NCBI GenBank assembly: GCA_027704905.1
Contig: CM051002.1
Coordinates: 12,771,955 to 12,835,954 of the forward strand
Source of the DNA: Muraenolepis orangiensis
Lineage: Eukaryota > Chordata > Actinopteri > Gadiformes > Muraenolepididae
Direction: 5' to 3'
Length of the DNA stretch: 64,000 nt
Below the pieces are notes generated by a model that saw only the letters and a list, made by a program, of their open reading frames with translations, was not told where the DNA came from and searched no databases. The translations under genes and the position numbers were made by a program. Positions 60,223-64,000 of the stretch are shown here, piece by piece (the stretch's first letter is position 1; each line of letters starts with the position of its first letter).

Positions 60223-63200
60223 CTGCAGAGAACCCAAGCGTGAGTGACCCTTTTTAACACAAGAGACAGGCCGAAACGCCTTGACCACCGCCCCCCCTGC
60301 TGTTACCGGACCGAGAATAACCTGGCCCGTTTAGAGGTACTCCTGATTTCCGTCCTGTTAGTTACTGTATTATCAGCAGGAGAGCATGGCTATATTGTAT
60401 ATAATATAATAATAGATTAATATAATAATAATAATAATAATAATAATATAATATATAATAATAATAATATAATATTTGAGATTTGGGGTTGTGCCCAGAC
60501 AAAACTCAGTTCTTGATAGTCTCTGGAATCATACATAATCAATAGGCTCATTGGGCCTCAGGGGGGGGGCTGTCTGTGACCCGCACTAGCCAGGGTCTAG
60601 CATGTCGGCGCATCATACATTCCCATCAGAAGACAAGCTGCTCATGCATATTCATGACTGCTCACTCCTGGGACAAAGGCAAGTAAAGTCAGGACATTAA
60701 TGCCTTTCCTGATCTGATTTACAAACCGGCAAGGTTGTGTTTCATAAAGACATGCAGGTATTAAATGTTTTTGTTTTATTTTACAATAGGAATATTGTAT
60801 TAGTTTATTTTTGGAAAAACATCACAAAGACCTCTGCAGTCTCACGCCCCCTTTGCTGACTCCAACATGAACACAGCGCCCAGATCAGCCTAATCAGACA
60901 TGACTGTCCAAGGAAAGCATGTGTTAGAGCATGCCCTAACACTAACACAGGGGATATTTCTGGAGGGCAGCTTCTGGTATGTTCCCCTCTTAGGCAGAAA
61001 CCGGTTAACCTAAAGTCCGACTCCCGGTCATCAGCCACGATGTGCCTATTCAAATTGTTCCAGATTGTATATTCTGATGTCAAAACCATAATCAATGATG
61101 TTATCAGTTAGAAGGAGCAATATGTATGGTGAGTAGCCTGCACTGAATTGTATTTTATATTTTTTGCAGACCAAAAGGAGAAAGCGAAAACTTGGTTTCC
61201 AGTGAGGTTAGAAGCTCAAAAGGTATAAACCATGACAATCCAATATAAATATTTGATTAGAATGTACATGTTAATACAAAAACATGTAATAGGTATTTAC
61301 ATAAGGAGGTGGCGAAGGTTTCATAAATATTAAACTCAACTGACTCTCCATTATATTTAGCATCCTTGATACCTGACTGATGTCATGCGACATTCTCTTT
61401 CGTGAAAGTGTCAACTGTTCTGTGTAGCACCATCCAAGGTGCCAAAAGATACGAGGGCCAGTGCAGTGTAAGAGGCCGGCATTAATTGGTAAGGAAATAT
61501 GTTGTATTCTTCAAAAAAAAAGAAAAGCTTTTAAAGTATACGTGGAAATGAAGACATTATATTATAACCTATTTCAGACCTTGACGGCTGCATCATAAAG
61601 GATGACCCTTAAGTGTCAGTCAGGGCCGGTCTGGTGACATATAGTGATATGATATTAAATGTGGTGCATAATGGGTCCCAGACATGCACTTTCCTTCGTG
61701 GCCCCATCAGATAGATATTAGGGCGGCATGTCTTCACCTGCCCTTCTCCCACACTCTCTTACCCTTCACACTGTGGATCCTGTCTATACCTGCTCAGACA
61801 TCCACCAGCAGCACACCAGCTCACCAGCTCGTCAGTCACCACCTTAACCCTACCACCAATGTGTCGCAGAGGAGAGGATTCAGCGAGGATTTCCATCCTT
61901 TTGAAATGTACGTCTGGCGGCCGTCTTTTTTAGCCCCATAAGTGACCGGTTGGTCAAGCACTTCCGTTGTGGCTGTTGTTGTAGTCATCCTCACTCCCTC
62001 ACACCCCCTTCCTCCTCCATCTGAGGTCAATCCGTGACAGACTGACCTTGTTAAAAGTGTAAAAAGCGTGTAAAAAGGTGGTGCTGGTGGAGGAGGAGGT
62101 GGAGGCTACTATTTGTAAAAACCTGTCGCGGAGCGAGCCCAGGAAGCCAGGCAGCCGGCAGTGTTAAAAAACGACAGTGTGCTTGTTTTTCCTGTTGTCG
62201 TTAAAAAGGACGACACTTTGTGGTCGCACTTAAACCTGCGGCTTTCCTTTTATCTCCAGAGTAACTAAGTCCAGATAACCACATGTTGCAGTGGGGTCCG
62301 AGTCACATCAGCCTACCGTCACAAACTCCACCATTTCCCCAACAACCCCATTACCGGGTGATGGTACTATTTGCAAAACAACTGCTTCTGCATATATTTT
62401 GGATCTCCAATGCTGTATTATACAAATCTCAAAAAATGAACAGCAAGTCAAACATTTCACAGTAGAAGAAAAATAAAAAAAGAGAAAAATCTCACTGGTG
62501 TTTTTTTGGTTTGGAAAGACTCCAAGGAAGGTAAAAACTAACAGACAGACAGTAACACTCTTCCTATCACGCTCCCTGGTAAAGGCACTCCACCCACACG
62601 CTGTATCTCTTAGCCTGCGGGACCTGTCACTCTACATGCAGCACAGATTATGAGTCTAAGCTCAGAGTGCTCAGCTGAGTCTTACTCATTCACTCACTCT
62701 GATTGCTTCCAGCTCCTTGGAAATGAGATCGTCCGCACAATACATGTGTGAATCGTGACTTTGGTTTGGGGTTTGGAGTGTTTATCTCCACCAATACAGA
62801 GATGTGTGGCTATTACACTCATTTTTATTCTCAAGAAAAGAGTCTAACCCTAAAAGTAAAAAAATTAAATAAAGCTATATCCAAGCCCAAAGTAAGTTGG
62901 TAGCCATGTTAGGATAAGAGGTCCACAGCATAAGCAGCCTGGTAACCGTATAGTGATAGAGGGAGAGGAACCAGGTGACTCATTCATTCAAATGCTTTGT
63001 TGTGTTTTTAATGAGCCCAACTAACTTACTTTCCGTTACTTGGCGGGGGGAACACAGGCGAACCAAGCTGCGGCCGTCAGGCTATAAAAAGGAGCGGCTT
63101 CTTCTCACATCTTTGCTCACATTTCATTTCACGTTTCAAGTTTAATAAATCAAAATCTATCCTCAGGCAACAGGATCTGCGCTTTCAAGTCAGTGCAGAG

Positions 63201-64000
63201 GCTTTGCTGCAGTGATAGCAACAGCAGCAGCAGCAGCAGCCTAGCATACTTTGAACCAAGAAAGCGTTTGAACAGCAGCTTTGGCATACAGCAAAGTATA
63301 TTCCTCTGTGAATCACAATTGTACAATTGTACACCGATTCTTTCTTTTCCCCTCCGATTCCCTGCTCTGACACAAGTTGTCAAGAAAGTGTCAAGAGGCA
63401 ACTGTTTTTTGGGGGGGGTGTATTCATTTTGCACGCATTTCCCTTTAGTCTTTGATAATACTATTTACACGAGGGGGCTTGATAGGGTTACACAAGTCCT
63501 CCAACCATGTGAGTTGAAGATCCCACAGCACCGCACAGCACAGCACAGCACAGCACAGCACAGCACGCTAAGCTCCTGGTTACAGTGAACATGCGCTGTG
63601 ACGTTTCAAAACCGCTTCATTTCGTCGGGGGGTTCAGTGAACCACTGCTGCACTTTGACCCCCCCAGGTGCTCGGCTCAACAGACTCTACACAGGAAGCA
63701 CATTTGGCACGGCCAAACTCATCAACATGCAAGTGTGTGTTCGTCTGATTCCTCGGCAAGGAACAGACAGCTCGGGGGCAGAGGTAGACGGCAGGGCTGC
63801 GGTTATTACTTAAAGGAATACTTTCAACCAGGTCTGCACCATTCCAATGTGGGTGGTATATGAAAATTAACAATGATCAATTCCCCTCCATTTTACCAGC
63901 ATTCTGTTTTGAAAATGTGTTTGCCATCTGGCAGACATTTGCCAGCTCTGGACCACTGTTGTTCTCTGGTCATGTGGCACCAGATTCTACTTTTTTTTGC
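60223..64000 (-). other. srgap3: srgap3 intron (5' part of gene continues beyond window)
   Basis: No coding exon was recognised. The next exon upstream should end with the family residues LLKVTNELYT, and no such frame is visible here. Contents: an (ATA)n patch at 60410-60475, a CAG-rich patch near 63222-63240 and a (CACAG)n run at 63535-63565. Confidence 0.7.

Noticed and set aside
62690..62770. Exon-like minus-strand frame before a GTGAGT near 62695
   Set aside because: There is no acceptor at a suitable position, and the translation does not match the missing srGAP3 N-terminal exons.

Overview
This window is vertebrate nuclear DNA, almost certainly from a teleost fish. It contains multi-exon genes with GT-AG introns, very dense CA/GA microsatellites and long homopolymers, a Rex3-type (RTE clade) retrotransposon, hAT and TTA-flanked DNA transposons, and tRNA-derived SINEs. 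There is no prokaryotic, organellar or viral gene content.

Two protein-coding genes are recognised, both on the minus strand and both cut by the window edges. (1) rad18 occupies 7432-16884. Nine consecutive coding exons cover the start codon, the RING, the UBZ4 zinc finger, the SAP domain and the beginning of the RAD6-binding region (358 codons). The remaining 3' exons were not found and are probably to the left of the window or too diverged to see. (2) srgap3 occupies 36435-60222. Eighteen consecutive exons, including a 28-nt microexon, encode 945 residues in one uninterrupted frame down to the stop codon. They cover the C-terminal two thirds of the F-BAR domain, the RhoGAP domain, the SH3 domain and the whole C-terminal tail. 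The first ~155 residues (5' exons and promoter) lie beyond 64000. RAD18 and SRGAP3 are also adjacent on human 3p25, so this is a conserved neighbour pair. The two proteins are functionally unrelated: RAD18 is a nuclear DNA-damage-tolerance ubiquitin ligase, and srGAP3 is a cytoplasmic membrane-bending Rac GAP of the Slit-Robo pathway.

Layout. 1-7431 holds no confident exon, only repeats and one unassigned exon-like frame. 7432-16884 is rad18, with a 412-bp inverted-repeat transposon in intron 1. 16885-36434 is a 19.5-kb intergenic stretch. It starts with the rad18 promoter and continues into a pile-up of nested DNA transposons (17056-21433), a decayed Rex3 element (23258-25400), a diverged 390-bp direct duplication, several fold-back sequences and a composite repeat. 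Its last 1-2 kb before 36434 is probably the srgap3 3' UTR. 36435-60222 is srgap3, whose introns carry most of the microsatellites, G/C homopolymers, SINEs, LINE 3' ends and a 23-bp minisatellite of about 33 units. 60223-64000 is srgap3 intron.

No previously undescribed biological system is evident. The most informative observations are the directly readable transposon nesting (a filled and an empty copy of the same insertion site in one window), target-site duplications that fix several element boundaries, the srgap3 microexon, long hairpins (one in the probable srgap3 3' UTR), and an alanine run near the end of fish srGAP3.
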